A stretch of 52,633 nucleotides of DNA from Tychonema sp. LEGE 07203 (GTDB lineage Bacteria; Cyanobacteriota; Cyanobacteriia; Cyanobacteriales; Microcoleaceae). Below the pieces are notes generated by a model. The model was not told the DNA's origin, searched no databases, and was given only the letters and a program-made list of their open reading frames with translations. The position numbers and the translations under genes are program-made. Numbering within the stretch: position 1 is the first letter of the stretch; every line of letters begins with the position of its first letter. The stretch spans positions 1 to 52,633 of the forward strand of contig NZ_JADEXD010000020.1 in the NCBI RefSeq assembly GCF_015207285.1, given 5' to 3'. Of the stretch, positions 35,727 to 43,754 are shown piece after piece.

Positions 35727-36335
35727 CAATTTTTCCTTAGCAAGCAAAGCCCTGGCCCTAACTGCCAAAGTTTCGTCGCACAAGGCCATTTCCTCAAGCC
35801 TCACCGACAATTCCGCCAGCCAATTTGACTTAGCAGTAACAGCCAAAGCTTGCAAAGCCCCCGCCGCTGCGTAGCGAACCACCCATTCCGGGTCTCTGGA
35901 CGCTTGCAGCAGCGTTTTCTCGGCGCGAATTTGAGCATCTAAAACTTGTTCTGGCGGCATAAGTTCCCAGCAAATCGTCCCCAAACCCCTAGCCGCCGCC
36001 CGCCGCACGCTCAAAGCAAAGTCATTCGCCGCCGCATCCAGCAAAATCTCTAAACCTCTGGGATCGCCAATTCCAGCCATTGCCCGAACAGCCCAAGCCC
36101 TCGCTCCGTAATTGTAGCCGTCAAGCTGTTCTAGAAGCGGCAGCACGGCGGGTTCTCCGAGTTGAATCAGTCCGTCAACGGCGGCAACTGCGGCGCCGGG
36201 GTTGTTGTAGCCGAGGACTGTAATTAAGGTAGGAATTGCTTCTTTGGAAGGAGCCTCCGCCAGTGCTTTGACTGCGTTTAACAAGCCTTCGGAAGAATCT
36301 GCTTGTTCGACTGCGCGAATTAGTTCTAATGCCAT
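35715..36335 (-). CDS. cpcF: Phycocyanobilin lyase subunit CpcF
   Basis: The 206-residue protein is built of HEAT/E-Z repeats such as NPGAAVAAVDGLIQLGEPAVLPLLEQLDGYNYGARAWAVRAMAGIGDP. It fits the CpcF branch of the CpcE/CpcF heterodimer, which attaches phycocyanobilin to Cys84 of CpcA. A PecF assignment is less likely because no pec genes are nearby. It is separated from cpcE by 1.8 kb with two other genes and an 81-bp tandem duplication. Confidence 0.88.
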   Translation of the reverse strand: MALELIRAVEQADSSEGLLNAVKALAEAPSKEAIPTLITVLGYNNPGAAVAAVDGLIQLGEPAVLPLLEQLDGYNYGARAWAVRAMAGIGDPRGLEILLDAAANDFALSVRRAAARGLGTICWELMPPEQVLDAQIRAEKTLLQASRDPEWVVRYAAAGALQALAVTAKSNWLAELSVRLEEMALCDETLAVRARALLAKEKLSLG

Positions 36336-36405
36336 TGATTTGTATAATTTACAACAGGTTTACACAAAATTTTAGAGTGGAGATTTTTGATTTTAAGAAT
36401 ATAGG

Positions 36406-36567
36406 CCGCTCCGCCGATGGCCAGAAACCGGGTTTTTTGCGAAAATTCTTGGCTGTAATCGGCAGATTATGTAAAAAACCCGGTTTCCGCTCCGCCGATG
36501 GCCAGAAACCGGGTTTTTTGCGAAAATTCTTGGCTGTAATCGGCAGATTATGTAAAAAACCCGGTTT
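36406..36567. repeat. Perfect tandem duplication of an 81-bp unit
   Basis: Unit 1 is 36406-36486 and unit 2 is 36487-36567; as read, they are identical. Each unit holds an inverted repeat (AAACCGGGTTTTTT and AAAAAACCCGGTTT) that can fold as a long hairpin. As 81 is a multiple of 3, frames stay open on both strands, but I do not call them genes. It lies between cpcF and the LuxR-type gene. Confidence 0.9.
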
Positions 36568-36612
36568 CTTTGGTGGTAAGTCCTGGAATATTGCATATAC
36601 ACTCAAAACCTC

Positions 36613-37317
36613 TTAAAGTCGCGCTATCATCTCGGTGCGAGAGCCAACATTGAGTTTTCGGAACATTCGTTTGAGAGCTTGCTTGACAGAATTCTGCGTA
36701 ATCCACAGCGCTGCACCAATTTCGGCATTTGTTAGTCCCCGCGCTACCAGTTGAGCAATTTGTAGCTCTCGCGGTGTCAAACGACTAGCGAAGGGGGAAT
36801 TAAGTTCGATCGCACGTACCTGTAGCGTTGCCAGACTCGCCGACAAGTGAAGACACAAAGCACCCAAGCTAGCAATTTCTTCGGCACCAAATGCAGGAAT
36901 GTCGCCAGTGCGGGCGAAATTAACTGTACCGATGAGGCGGCCGCCGCCGACAATTGGCCCTGTCATAATGTGTTCGTGGTCGTAGTAGGCACAGCAGCGC
37001 TGGTAAAGTTCGCACTGCTTCCAACCGCCTGATGGTAGCACCATTTCTTCGTGAGCGGGAGCGTGGCGCTCGGTGACGTAGCGCAGCACCGGATCTACAG
37101 CCCGGCCAACTGTTTCGTAGCGCTCTAAAAAAGCACTAACATTGGGTACGCCGCGAACATCAATCTCAGCAATGCCGGACTGCTCGTTCAGGAAAGAAAT
37201 CCCCCAGCGCTGTACTCCAAAATGCTCGCCAACTCCATCCACAAACCGCCGTCGGAGTTCTGCCTCGTCGCGTGCGCGGGCGATCGCATCAAATAGGGCA
37301 TAAAAAGAATTAGCCAT
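36613..37317 (-). CDS. GAF-LuxR transcriptional regulator
   Basis: The 234-residue protein has an N-terminal GAF-like sensor domain (about residues 1-155) and a C-terminal LuxR-type HTH (LTPRELQIAQLVARGLTNAEIGAALWITQNSVKQALKRMFRKLNV). It may bind a ligand through the GAF domain. It is divergent from the PfpI-family gene, with 91 bases between the start codons, and so probably regulates that gene and perhaps the flanking cpc genes; this is inference. Confidence 0.85.
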   Translation of the reverse strand: MANSFYALFDAIARARDEAELRRRFVDGVGEHFGVQRWGISFLNEQSGIAEIDVRGVPNVSAFLERYETVGRAVDPVLRYVTERHAPAHEEMVLPSGGWKQCELYQRCCAYYDHEHIMTGPIVGGGRLIGTVNFARTGDIPAFGAEEIASLGALCLHLSASLATLQVRAIELNSPFASRLTPRELQIAQLVARGLTNAEIGAALWITQNSVKQALKRMFRKLNVGSRTEMIARL

Positions 37318-37408
37318 TTATAGCTTTAAAGTGTACCCACTTGGGGACTGTGCAATTTTTAGATTACTTTCTACCATAATTCGTAGCAAGGTTCAAATAA
37401 TTAGAAAA

Positions 37409-38113
37409 ATGACAGCTCAAGCAAAATATCATATTGGTCTGGTGATTTTTCCAGGCATGACTCAACTCGATATGACTGGCCCTTACCAGGTATTTTCGAT
37501 GATGCCAGACACTCGCGTTTTGCTGTTGTGGAAGACTTTAGAACCGGTGACAAGTAGCGAGGGGATGACGATTTTACCTACCGCCACTTTCAATGATTGT
37601 CCGACTTTAGATGTTTTGTGCGTTCCCGGCGGCGCGATCGGACAGGTGGAAATGATGCAGGATGAGGTGGTGCTGGAATTTCTGCGCCAACAGGGCAAAA
37701 CAGCAAAATATATCACCTCGGTTTGTACTGGTTCTTTAATTTTAGCTGCTGCCGGACTGCTTCAAGGATACCGCGCTGCTTGCCATTGGGCATTTCGCGA
37801 CCAGCTAGCAATGCTGGGTGTTGAAGTTGGAACCGAAAGAGTTGTTGTCGATCGCGATCGAATTACAGGAGGCGGCGTAACTGCTGGCATCGATTTCGGA
37901 TTGGTGCTTGCCGGCAAGCTCTGCGGCGAGGAAACTGCCAAAATGATTCAGCTACTTCTAGAATACAATCCCGCGCCGCCTTTTAATGCTGGTTCTCCCG
38001 AAAGTGCTGGAGATATTTTAGTTGAGCAAGTAAAGAAATTTGGGCAACAGCTCATATATGCCTCCCTAGAAGTTACTAAGAAAACAGCGCTCGGATTGGG
38101 TATTAACAATTAA
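37409..38113 (+). CDS. DJ-1/PfpI family protein, isonitrile hydratase-like
   Basis: The 234-residue protein starts at the ATG at 37409. A GTG at 37331 would add 26 residues of poor quality, so I rejected it. The nucleophile elbow SVCTGSLILAAAGLL holds the Cys106 expected in this family, followed by ACHWA. The sequence is closest in pattern to isonitrile hydratase InhA, which adds water to isonitriles. It converges with cpcE, with 21 bases between the stop codons. Confidence 0.8.
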   Translation: MTAQAKYHIGLVIFPGMTQLDMTGPYQVFSMMPDTRVLLLWKTLEPVTSSEGMTILPTATFNDCPTLDVLCVPGGAIGQVEMMQDEVVLEFLRQQGKTAKYITSVCTGSLILAAAGLLQGYRAACHWAFRDQLAMLGVEVGTERVVVDRDRITGGGVTAGIDFGLVLAGKLCGEETAKMIQLLLEYNPAPPFNAGSPESAGDILVEQVKKFGQQLIYASLEVTKKTALGLGINN

Positions 38114-38134
38114 GTTAATAGTTACCGGCGTTAT

Positions 38135-38968
38135 TTACAAAAGACTATCCATTAAGTTCATCACTTGGATAGCTTCATCGGACAAAGATAGAGATTCTTG
38201 TTGATTGAGGTGATGCTCCAGAACTCCTTTGAGCGCAATCAATTTCATGCTATTTTCTGCTAAAGTTTCAGCAATAGCTGGCGCTGAGGGCAAATAGCCG
38301 ATCGCCCCCAAGTCCATCAAAGCCGATCGCCGCAACTGCAAATTATCCCCATTCAAAGCCCTTACCAAGCGATCTCCGTAAATGCGATCGCCAGTCAACT
38401 GATACATCGCCCGCGCCGCAGCGTACTGCACCCGCTCCACAGAATGCTCTAAAAAAGGTGCAATTAGCGGTATAGCTTCTGTCGCTCGCAGCGTGCCCAA
38501 AGCTTCAATAACCGAGTCGTAAGGCTGCACCAAGTGCGATTTGCCAGCCACTCGCACGGCCTTTGCTACCCCCCCATCTAAGAGTTTCATCAGCGGTGGA
38601 ATAGAATCGATATCGCCCAGCATTTCTAAAGCTTGAGCCGCCGCTTCCCGCACGTAATAATCGGCGCATTCCAAACAGCGAACCAGCGCCGGTAAGGCTT
38701 GTTTGTCGCCCAATTTACCCAGCGCCCGCGCCGCATTTCGCAATAGGGAATAATCGCCTATTTTTGTTTGTTCTGATTCTTCTTGCAAAGCCTCAATCAA
38801 AGCTGAAATCGCCGCCGGTTCTTTGACTCGAAATCTGCCCACCCACCAAGCAGCGTAATACCGGAGACTGTAGTCTGGGGAGTGCAAATTTGCGATCGCC
38901 TGTTCTACTGTTAAAGACTCGCCGTCAGCTACGCCCGCTGGCGGTGAGTCGGATTCGTCATAATTCAT
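38135..38968 (-). CDS. cpcE: Phycocyanobilin lyase subunit CpcE
   Basis: The 277-residue protein consists of E-Z/HEAT repeats and carries the CpcE signature LTVEQAIANLHSPDYSLRYYAAWWVGRFRV. Together with CpcF it attaches bilin to CpcA. The start codon at 38968 is 2 bases from a heptamer array, so there is no Shine-Dalgarno sequence. A terminator-like hairpin after cpcD (39083-39100) suggests that cpcE is transcribed separately or at a low level. Confidence 0.93.
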   Translation of the reverse strand: MNYDESDSPPAGVADGESLTVEQAIANLHSPDYSLRYYAAWWVGRFRVKEPAAISALIEALQEESEQTKIGDYSLLRNAARALGKLGDKQALPALVRCLECADYYVREAAAQALEMLGDIDSIPPLMKLLDGGVAKAVRVAGKSHLVQPYDSVIEALGTLRATEAIPLIAPFLEHSVERVQYAAARAMYQLTGDRIYGDRLVRALNGDNLQLRRSALMDLGAIGYLPSAPAIAETLAENSMKLIALKGVLEHHLNQQESLSLSDEAIQVMNLMDSLL

Positions 38969-38970
38969 AG

Positions 38971-39047
38971 TTATTAGTTATTCGTTATTGGTTATTGGTT
39001 ATTGGTTATTGGTTATTCGTTATTGGTTATTCGTTATTCGTTATTAG
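38971..39047. repeat. Eleven-unit heptamer array abutting the cpcE start
   Basis: TTATTAG, TTATTCG and TTATTGG units repeat 11 times in exact phase. On the minus strand the array occupies the entire position where the cpcE ribosome binding site would be. Confidence 0.9.
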
Positions 39048-39073
39048 AAACTCGGCGATTGAAATCGCAGCTA

Positions 39074-39100
39074 CAAAAACAAAACCCGCCTGCGCGGGTT
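39074..39100 (-). terminator. Rho-independent-type terminator after cpcD
   Basis: On the minus strand AACCCGC-GCAG-GCGGGTT forms a 7-base stem with a 4-base loop and is followed by TTGTTTTTG. It lies 66 bases downstream of the cpcD stop and upstream of cpcE. Confidence 0.75.
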
Positions 39101-39165
39101 GGGGAAGCGGGCGATTTCGATCGATCTTTCAATCACCGATTTCAATCGCCCTTTGAAGGAGACTA

Positions 39166-39450
39166 TTAATTATCATCCTTGGATGATTCAGGCGATGATT
39201 CTGCCGATGATTCGGCGATCGCACTTAGCGGCTGAATGTTCACAATCTTTCCGCCCATGCGAGTAATCCGCTGCATTTCTTGATTCATCCGATTGTACGG
39301 CACGGTAATAAATGTACTCCCGCTCGATCGAATCGAATAATCAATATTTTCCGTATCATCGCTTTGGCGCAAGCCCACAACTTCGTAACGAAAACAGCGA
39401 CCGGCGGAAGCTGTATTTCCACTTTTTCCAGCTACAATTTGACCGAACAT
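39166..39450 (-). CDS. cpcD: Phycobilisome rod-capping linker CpcD
   Basis: The 94-residue protein is a single CpcD domain (FRYEVVGLRQSDDTENIDYSIR, then FITVPYNRMNQEMQRITRMGGKIVNI) with a short Ser/Glu-rich tail. It caps the outer end of phycocyanin rods. It is the fifth gene in the minus-strand order B-A-C-C-D. Confidence 0.95.
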   Translation of the reverse strand: MFGQIVAGKSGNTASAGRCFRYEVVGLRQSDDTENIDYSIRSSGSTFITVPYNRMNQEMQRITRMGGKIVNIQPLSAIAESSAESSPESSKDDN

Positions 39451-39478
39451 AATATTCTTGGTAATTGGTAATTCTGAA

Positions 39479-39591
39479 TGTTGACTGTTGACTGTTAACT
39501 GTTGACTGTTAAGAGGGCGGGCACGGGGGCACCTACTGACTAATGACTACTGCCAACTGCCCACTGCCCACTGCCCACTGCCCACTGACTA
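39479..39591. repeat. Heptamer arrays between cpcD and cpcC
   Basis: TGTTGAC/TGTTAAC units (39479-39513) and CTGCCAA/CTGCCCA units (39550-39584) flank a GGGCGGGCACGGGG word. The last unit CTGACTA (39585-39591) includes the stop codon of the cpcC gene at 39589. Confidence 0.8.
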
Positions 39592-40458
39592 AATTGGAGT
39601 AATGCTGGCGATTTTCGCGCCCATGCGCTGAAATTTCTGCATTTGCGAGGACAAATCATCAACAGGTACGATAAACGCCTTGCTGCTGCGGCGCACGCTG
39701 GGATAACCGCCCGTGCGAATTCCCGAAACTTCCACGCGGAAAAGCCGCCCTTCTTTGCCGTAAGCTGCCCCGCCGCCGAAACCGGTGCCGGGAGTCACGT
39801 TTCTGGCAGAAGGCCGATATGCCCAACCTTCGTTACCGCCAGAAGGCCCAACTACTGCTGTAGCGCTGTTAGTGCCTAGTTCGACAGCTAAGCGAGAGTT
39901 ATTGCCTTCTAGTTGCGATGTATCGCTGTTTGCGTAGCCGCGGTACAGCCGGAACATCCGGGTAAAACCGACGGTTTTTTGCCCGCGCTGCGTGTTAAAG
40001 CCGCGGTAGTAAGGAACGATATTTTCGCCGAAGTTTTCTTGATACTCTACTGAATCGATGTAAGAATCGATATCAGTGTCGTAGCCTTGTGTTTGGTACA
40101 AATCTAAGTGGTAAACTACTTCTGATTCGTCGTAGGGAGCGCGACCGAGCAAGTGTTTGTAGTTTAGTTCGATCGTCCGAGTTTGGAAGCTGCTGTATAA
40201 AAACTTAGTTTTGTACAGTTCCGATTTTGCTACTGCGCGCACAAATTCTCGCACTGATAAACTGCCGTCTCGCAGGAGAGATTCGGCACTTGTCAGGCGT
40301 TCCGATTTCATCAAATAATCGTTTCCCAACAACTGACGGTAAACGGCACGAATTACTATTTCTACATCATCTTTGGTGTAGTTTGGGCGCAATTCTACCC
40401 GCGGCGCATCGCTCAATGCGGATGTTCCCAGTCTGGACGCTGCTGTCGTAATAGGCAC
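39589..40458 (-). CDS. cpcC: Phycocyanin rod linker CpcC (second copy)
   Basis: The 289-residue protein has an N-terminal rod linker domain (Pfam00427-type: [21 protein letters not shown], and [16 protein letters not shown]) and a C-terminal CpcD domain ([10 protein letters not shown]... [17 protein letters not shown]). It joins phycocyanin hexamers in the rod. It is about 245 bases downstream of a related linker, probably a duplication. The stop codon lies inside a heptamer array. Confidence 0.93.
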   Translation of the reverse strand: MPITTAASRLGTSALSDAPRVELRPNYTKDDVEIVIRAVYRQLLGNDYLMKSERLTSAESLLRDGSLSVREFVRAVAKSELYKTKFLYSSFQTRTIELNYKHLLGRAPYDESEVVYHLDLYQTQGYDTDIDSYIDSVEYQENFGENIVPYYRGFNTQRGQKTVGFTRMFRLYRGYANSDTSQLEGNNSRLAVELGTNSATAVVGPSGGNEGWAYRPSARNVTPGTGFGGGAAYGKEGRLFRVEVSGIRTGGYPSVRRSSKAFIVPVDDLSSQMQKFQRMGAKIASITPI

Positions 40459-40703
40459 CAGATTTTCTCCTAAATTAATAACAAAAATTTAAAGCTTTGT
40501 TGCACTTGAGAGTCGGGGCGAGTTTATTTAACCTGCCTACACCTTTTAAAGCTGTTAGTGAACCCGCCCCTACAAGTTTTTGAGCATCGTGCAAGATTTC
40601 AATTCAATCTCACATATTGTGCCATTCTCGCTTAACAGGCTGGACGGCCTGTTCTGTCAAAGATTAGTGTTTTGTGGGGTGGGCCCGAAAGCCCGCCCCT
40701 ATT
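40459..40703. other. Gap between the two cpcC genes with a GC hairpin
   Basis: On the minus strand GGGGCGGGC and GGGCCCACCCC form a stem just after the upstream linker's stop, around 40678-40702. It may lower the read-through to the second linker. The RBS region of the downstream linker reads AGGAGAAAAT. Confidence 0.5.
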
Positions 40704-41519
40704 TTAAGCTGCGGTAATACTTACCACTTTGCCGCCGCGTTTGTTGATTTGTTGCAAGCGGCTCGAAAGCTGCTCGTAAGGCACGAGATATTCGGCAGTA
40801 GTCCGCCGCACTTGGGGCGAAAACTTAGCCGCGCCTTGCATTGCGGTGATTCGATAGAGTTGACCGCGAGAACCGCCTGCTGCCCCAGCGAGAGATTGTC
40901 CGCTAGAGGCTGTGTATATCGGCGATGCCGTATTTCTCGCTATTTCCCAAGTTAACCGCGCTTGGGTTTGGTTTTGCGAGCGATCGCTATTTGCGTAGCC
41001 GCGATACAGTTGAAACATCCGGTTAAAACCGACGGTTTTTTGATTTCTTTGAGTCGCGAAACCGCGATAGTAAGGCACTATGCTTTCGCCAAAGTTTTCT
41101 TGATACTCTACTGAGTCAATATAAGAATTGATTTCAGCTTCGTAGCCTTCGGCATTGTACAAATCGACGTGGAAGGCAATTTCCGACTCGTCGTAAGGAG
41201 CGCGGCCCAACAAATGCTTGTAATTAAGCTCGATTAACCGCGTTTGCGAGTTCGGGTAAAAAAACTTTTTCCGATAAGTTTCGGACTGAGCAATTGACCG
41301 CACAAAATCTTTAACTGAAATCTGTCCTTGCATCAGTAGAGATTCGGCGCTGGTAACTCGCTCGCTGGACATTAAATACTCGTTGCCAAAAACTTGCCTG
41401 TAAGCGGCGCGAATTACTGCTTTCGCATCGTCTTGCGTCCAGTGGGGGCGCAGTTCTACCTGTCCCTCTTCTTCAAATGCTTTTATTCCCAACCTTTCTG
41501 CTGCACCTAATCCCGCCAT
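40704..41519 (-). CDS. cpcC: Phycocyanin rod linker CpcC (first copy)
   Basis: The 271-residue protein has the same two-domain layout as its neighbour: rod linker domain ([37 protein letters not shown]) and C-terminal CpcD-like domain ([10 protein letters not shown]... [17 protein letters not shown]). It follows cpcA. Two consecutive rod linkers plus cpcD resemble the CpcH-CpcI-CpcD arrangement described in chromatically adapting species. Confidence 0.94.
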   Translation of the reverse strand: MAGLGAAERLGIKAFEEEGQVELRPHWTQDDAKAVIRAAYRQVFGNEYLMSSERVTSAESLLMQGQISVKDFVRSIAQSETYRKKFFYPNSQTRLIELNYKHLLGRAPYDESEIAFHVDLYNAEGYEAEINSYIDSVEYQENFGESIVPYYRGFATQRNQKTVGFNRMFQLYRGYANSDRSQNQTQARLTWEIARNTASPIYTASSGQSLAGAAGGSRGQLYRITAMQGAAKFSPQVRRTTAEYLVPYEQLSSRLQQINKRGGKVVSITAA

Positions 41520-41596
41520 CTTCGCTTCTCCCTTTTTGCTTTAAAAAAACTGAAAACTTCTAAAAAAAGTATTTGCAAAACTCGGCTGAGATCGCA

Positions 41597-41661
41597 GATG
41601 CCCGGAATCGCAAACAACCGCTAACAATCTAGCTAACAGCAGCTTTACAATTCCGGGCATC
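41597..41661 (-). terminator. Long-loop hairpin after cpcA
   Basis: Perfect 12-base arms GATGCCCGGAAT (41597-41608) and ATTCCGGGCATC (41650-41661) enclose 41 bases, directly after the cpcA stop. No T-run follows on the minus strand. It is a likely mRNA-stabilising or attenuating structure that sets the cpcBA to cpcC ratio; inferred. Confidence 0.65.
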
Positions 41662-41669
41662 ACGCAAAT

Positions 41670-42158
41670 CTAGCTCAGGGCGTTGATTGCGTAGTCGAGG
41701 TAGGAATTAGCTTCCACTGCGGGGTCGCCGCTCAGGCCGTGGTTGCCTTTGATGTACTTGAGGGCTTCAACGTACCAGCTAGGGGACAGTTCAAATGTCC
41801 GGTTGATTTCGTCGATGCCTGCAATCAGGTACTCATCCATTGGGCCTGTGCCGCCTGCAACTAAGCAGTAGGTCACCATCCGCAGGTAGTAGCCGATGTC
41901 GCGGGCGCACTTGGCTTTACCGGTTGGGGTAGAAGCGTAGTTGGGGCCTTGCATTTGTTGGGTGTACGGGAATTTGTTGTACACTGCTTGGGCTGCACCG
42001 TCGATCAAGCGCTGAGAGTTGGATGTCAGAGCTTTGGCTGCTTCTAAGCTGGCGGTTGCTTGGCGGAAACGACCGAAAGCTGTTTGAATTTCGGTGCTGC
42101 TCAAGAAGCGGCCTTGAGAATCTGCTGCTGTGACTGCTTCAGTCAATGGGGTCTTCAT
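41670..42158 (-). CDS. cpcA: Phycocyanin alpha subunit
   Basis: The 162-residue protein begins MKTPLTEAV at 42158, where GGGAGA precedes the ATG; a longer open frame upstream is not needed. The bilin-binding Cys84 is in [14 protein letters not shown]. It pairs with CpcB to form the phycocyanin trimer and hexamer. Length and sequence match the family exactly. Confidence 0.98.
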   Translation of the reverse strand: MKTPLTEAVTAADSQGRFLSSTEIQTAFGRFRQATASLEAAKALTSNSQRLIDGAAQAVYNKFPYTQQMQGPNYASTPTGKAKCARDIGYYLRMVTYCLVAGGTGPMDEYLIAGIDEINRTFELSPSWYVEALKYIKGNHGLSGDPAVEANSYLDYAINALS

Positions 42159-42262
42159 AGTTTGCTGTCTCCCTAATGTTTGCGGTTTTTTTGTACGAAC
42201 GACGAATGCGATTTGTAATAGCGCGAGCACTATTTGACAAATTTGGTTGCAATGGCTGGGGT

Positions 42263-42781
42263 TTAGCCTACTGCGGAAGCGGCGCGATCGAAGTAGCTGC
42301 CGACTTCAGACATCAGGGAGTTGCAATCTCCACGAGTTACACCGTTGGGATCGTTAGCGATCGCCAAAGCGGCTTCTTTCATTTTTTGAACGCCTGTGGC
42401 TACGGAAGCGCCGGGAGTTCCCAATGCCAAGTAGGTTTCGCGAAGGCCGTTCAAGCAACGGTCATCGAGTACGCTGGCGTCGCCTGCGAAAATTGCGTAG
42501 GTGACGTAGCGCAAGATGATTTCCATGTCGCGCAAGCAAGCTGCCATGCGGCGGCTGGTGTATGCGTTGCCGCCGGGGGCGATCAACTGAGGCTGCTCGG
42601 CAAACAAGGAGCGAGCTGCATTGGCAACAATGCTGGAAGCGTTGCTGGTGATGCGGTTGACTGTATCCATGCGCTTGTTGCTTTCTGCAACCATTTGGCT
42701 CAGGGCATCGAGTTGGCCGGTGGCCAAAAATTCGCCGCGAGCGTCTGCTTGGGAAACCACTTTTGTAAATGCGTCAAACAT
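42263..42781 (-). CDS. cpcB: Phycocyanin beta subunit
   Basis: The 172-residue protein has bilin-binding Cys82 ([13 protein letters not shown]) and Cys153 ([11 protein letters not shown]) and the methylated Asn72 site (GGNAYTSRR). AGGAGAG lies 8 bases before the start. It is the first gene of the cpc operon. Confidence 0.98.
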   Translation of the reverse strand: MFDAFTKVVSQADARGEFLATGQLDALSQMVAESNKRMDTVNRITSNASSIVANAARSLFAEQPQLIAPGGNAYTSRRMAACLRDMEIILRYVTYAIFAGDASVLDDRCLNGLRETYLALGTPGASVATGVQKMKEAALAIANDPNGVTRGDCNSLMSEVGSYFDRAASAVG

Positions 42782-43754
42782 GAAAGAACTCTCCTACTTG
42801 AGTTAATTGAGTTTGGTTGCGGTATAAAACCGTTAAGTTAAATTTGTTCAGGCCCGATCGCCTGCAAGGTTTGAATGTTGACGCCAGCTACTGGGCTGGT
42901 CGGCTCGTTCTCTCCTTTGCCGCTACCTGTACTATTGTGACATTGCAGCGGACGTTTCAGAAACCTTAGAAAATTTTACACCTTTTATGAGATGCGACAA
43001 ACCTTGTTAATCATTGTTTTTGTTAACTTTCGCCTGTCGTTTCAACCTTCTGATAACCTTTATACAATGCTCTCCCCCGTTTGTTTATTACAAATTATTA
43101 CAACAGCTTATCCCTGTGAGAAGGTAAATCGAAGGTAAAAAATTACTGGCAAATCTACTCCTTAAGATAGATGCGGGATTTTGCGAACAAGCCATGAGTT
43201 TGGTTGCTTGCCTGTTTGTGACCGTGGGACTGCACCGAATTCTCCTGCTGCCCGATCGCAACTCGCAGCTTTGCCGCCCCAAAAACCCATTGTTAAGAAA
43301 AGTTAAGGAAATTAAAGTTTTGCCACAAGAGGGCAGGGGAATAGAGAAAACAGCCAAAATTCTGCCCGATCGTAGAACCGATCGGACACTCCCGATCGTG
43401 GATTCAAACAGAAACGGCAGGCTTCGCCAGTCTGGCGTTTCGTACCCCAATTTTTCGGAAAATCCCATAGATTGCCAGGGCGAGATCCACAGCCACAGCT
43501 TGAACCGAAAAGATCGGCAGAGAACGACAAAACTCAGCCTTTGGCGCTTGGATAAAAGCCGAAAGAATTGCTAATTTTTAGTAGTAAGGTGGATAAGTGC
43601 TATCAACGGTAAATCTACCAACAGATCGAGAAAGGCAGAGATAGAGAAGTGTCTAGCTTCCTGCTTCTTACCTCTTCGCAATACCTATGCAGTATCCATC
43701 GGCTGTAACTGTCCGGCCGCAACCACCTTTATGCCCCACGCTCGATCGTAATTT
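42782..43754. promoter_or_regulatory. Divergent regulatory region of cpcB and the Ca2+-ATPase gene
   Basis: Nearly 1 kb of non-coding DNA separates two divergent genes. Strong cpc promoters and long leaders are usual, but I cannot place a -10 box with confidence. Short open frames at 43194-43574 do not look like genes. Confidence 0.5.

Noticed and set aside
35715..36335. Assignment as PecF instead of CpcF
   Set aside because: No pecA or pecB is present and the gene belongs to the phycocyanin region, so CpcF is the simpler call.
36329..36616. Open frames on both strands through the 81-bp duplication
   Set aside because: They exist because 81 is divisible by 3. The peptides are repeats of RSADGQKPGF-type sequence with no domain, start site or homologue I recognise.
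37381..37400. GGTTCAAAT resembling a tRNA T-loop
   Set aside because: There is no cloverleaf around it, and it is just upstream of a coding start.
42176..42841. A 221-codon plus-strand frame
   Set aside because: It is the opposite strand of cpcB, which is certain.
43194..43574. A 126-codon frame in the cpcB upstream region
   Set aside because: The sequence has no domain or plausible start and overlaps the divergent promoter region.
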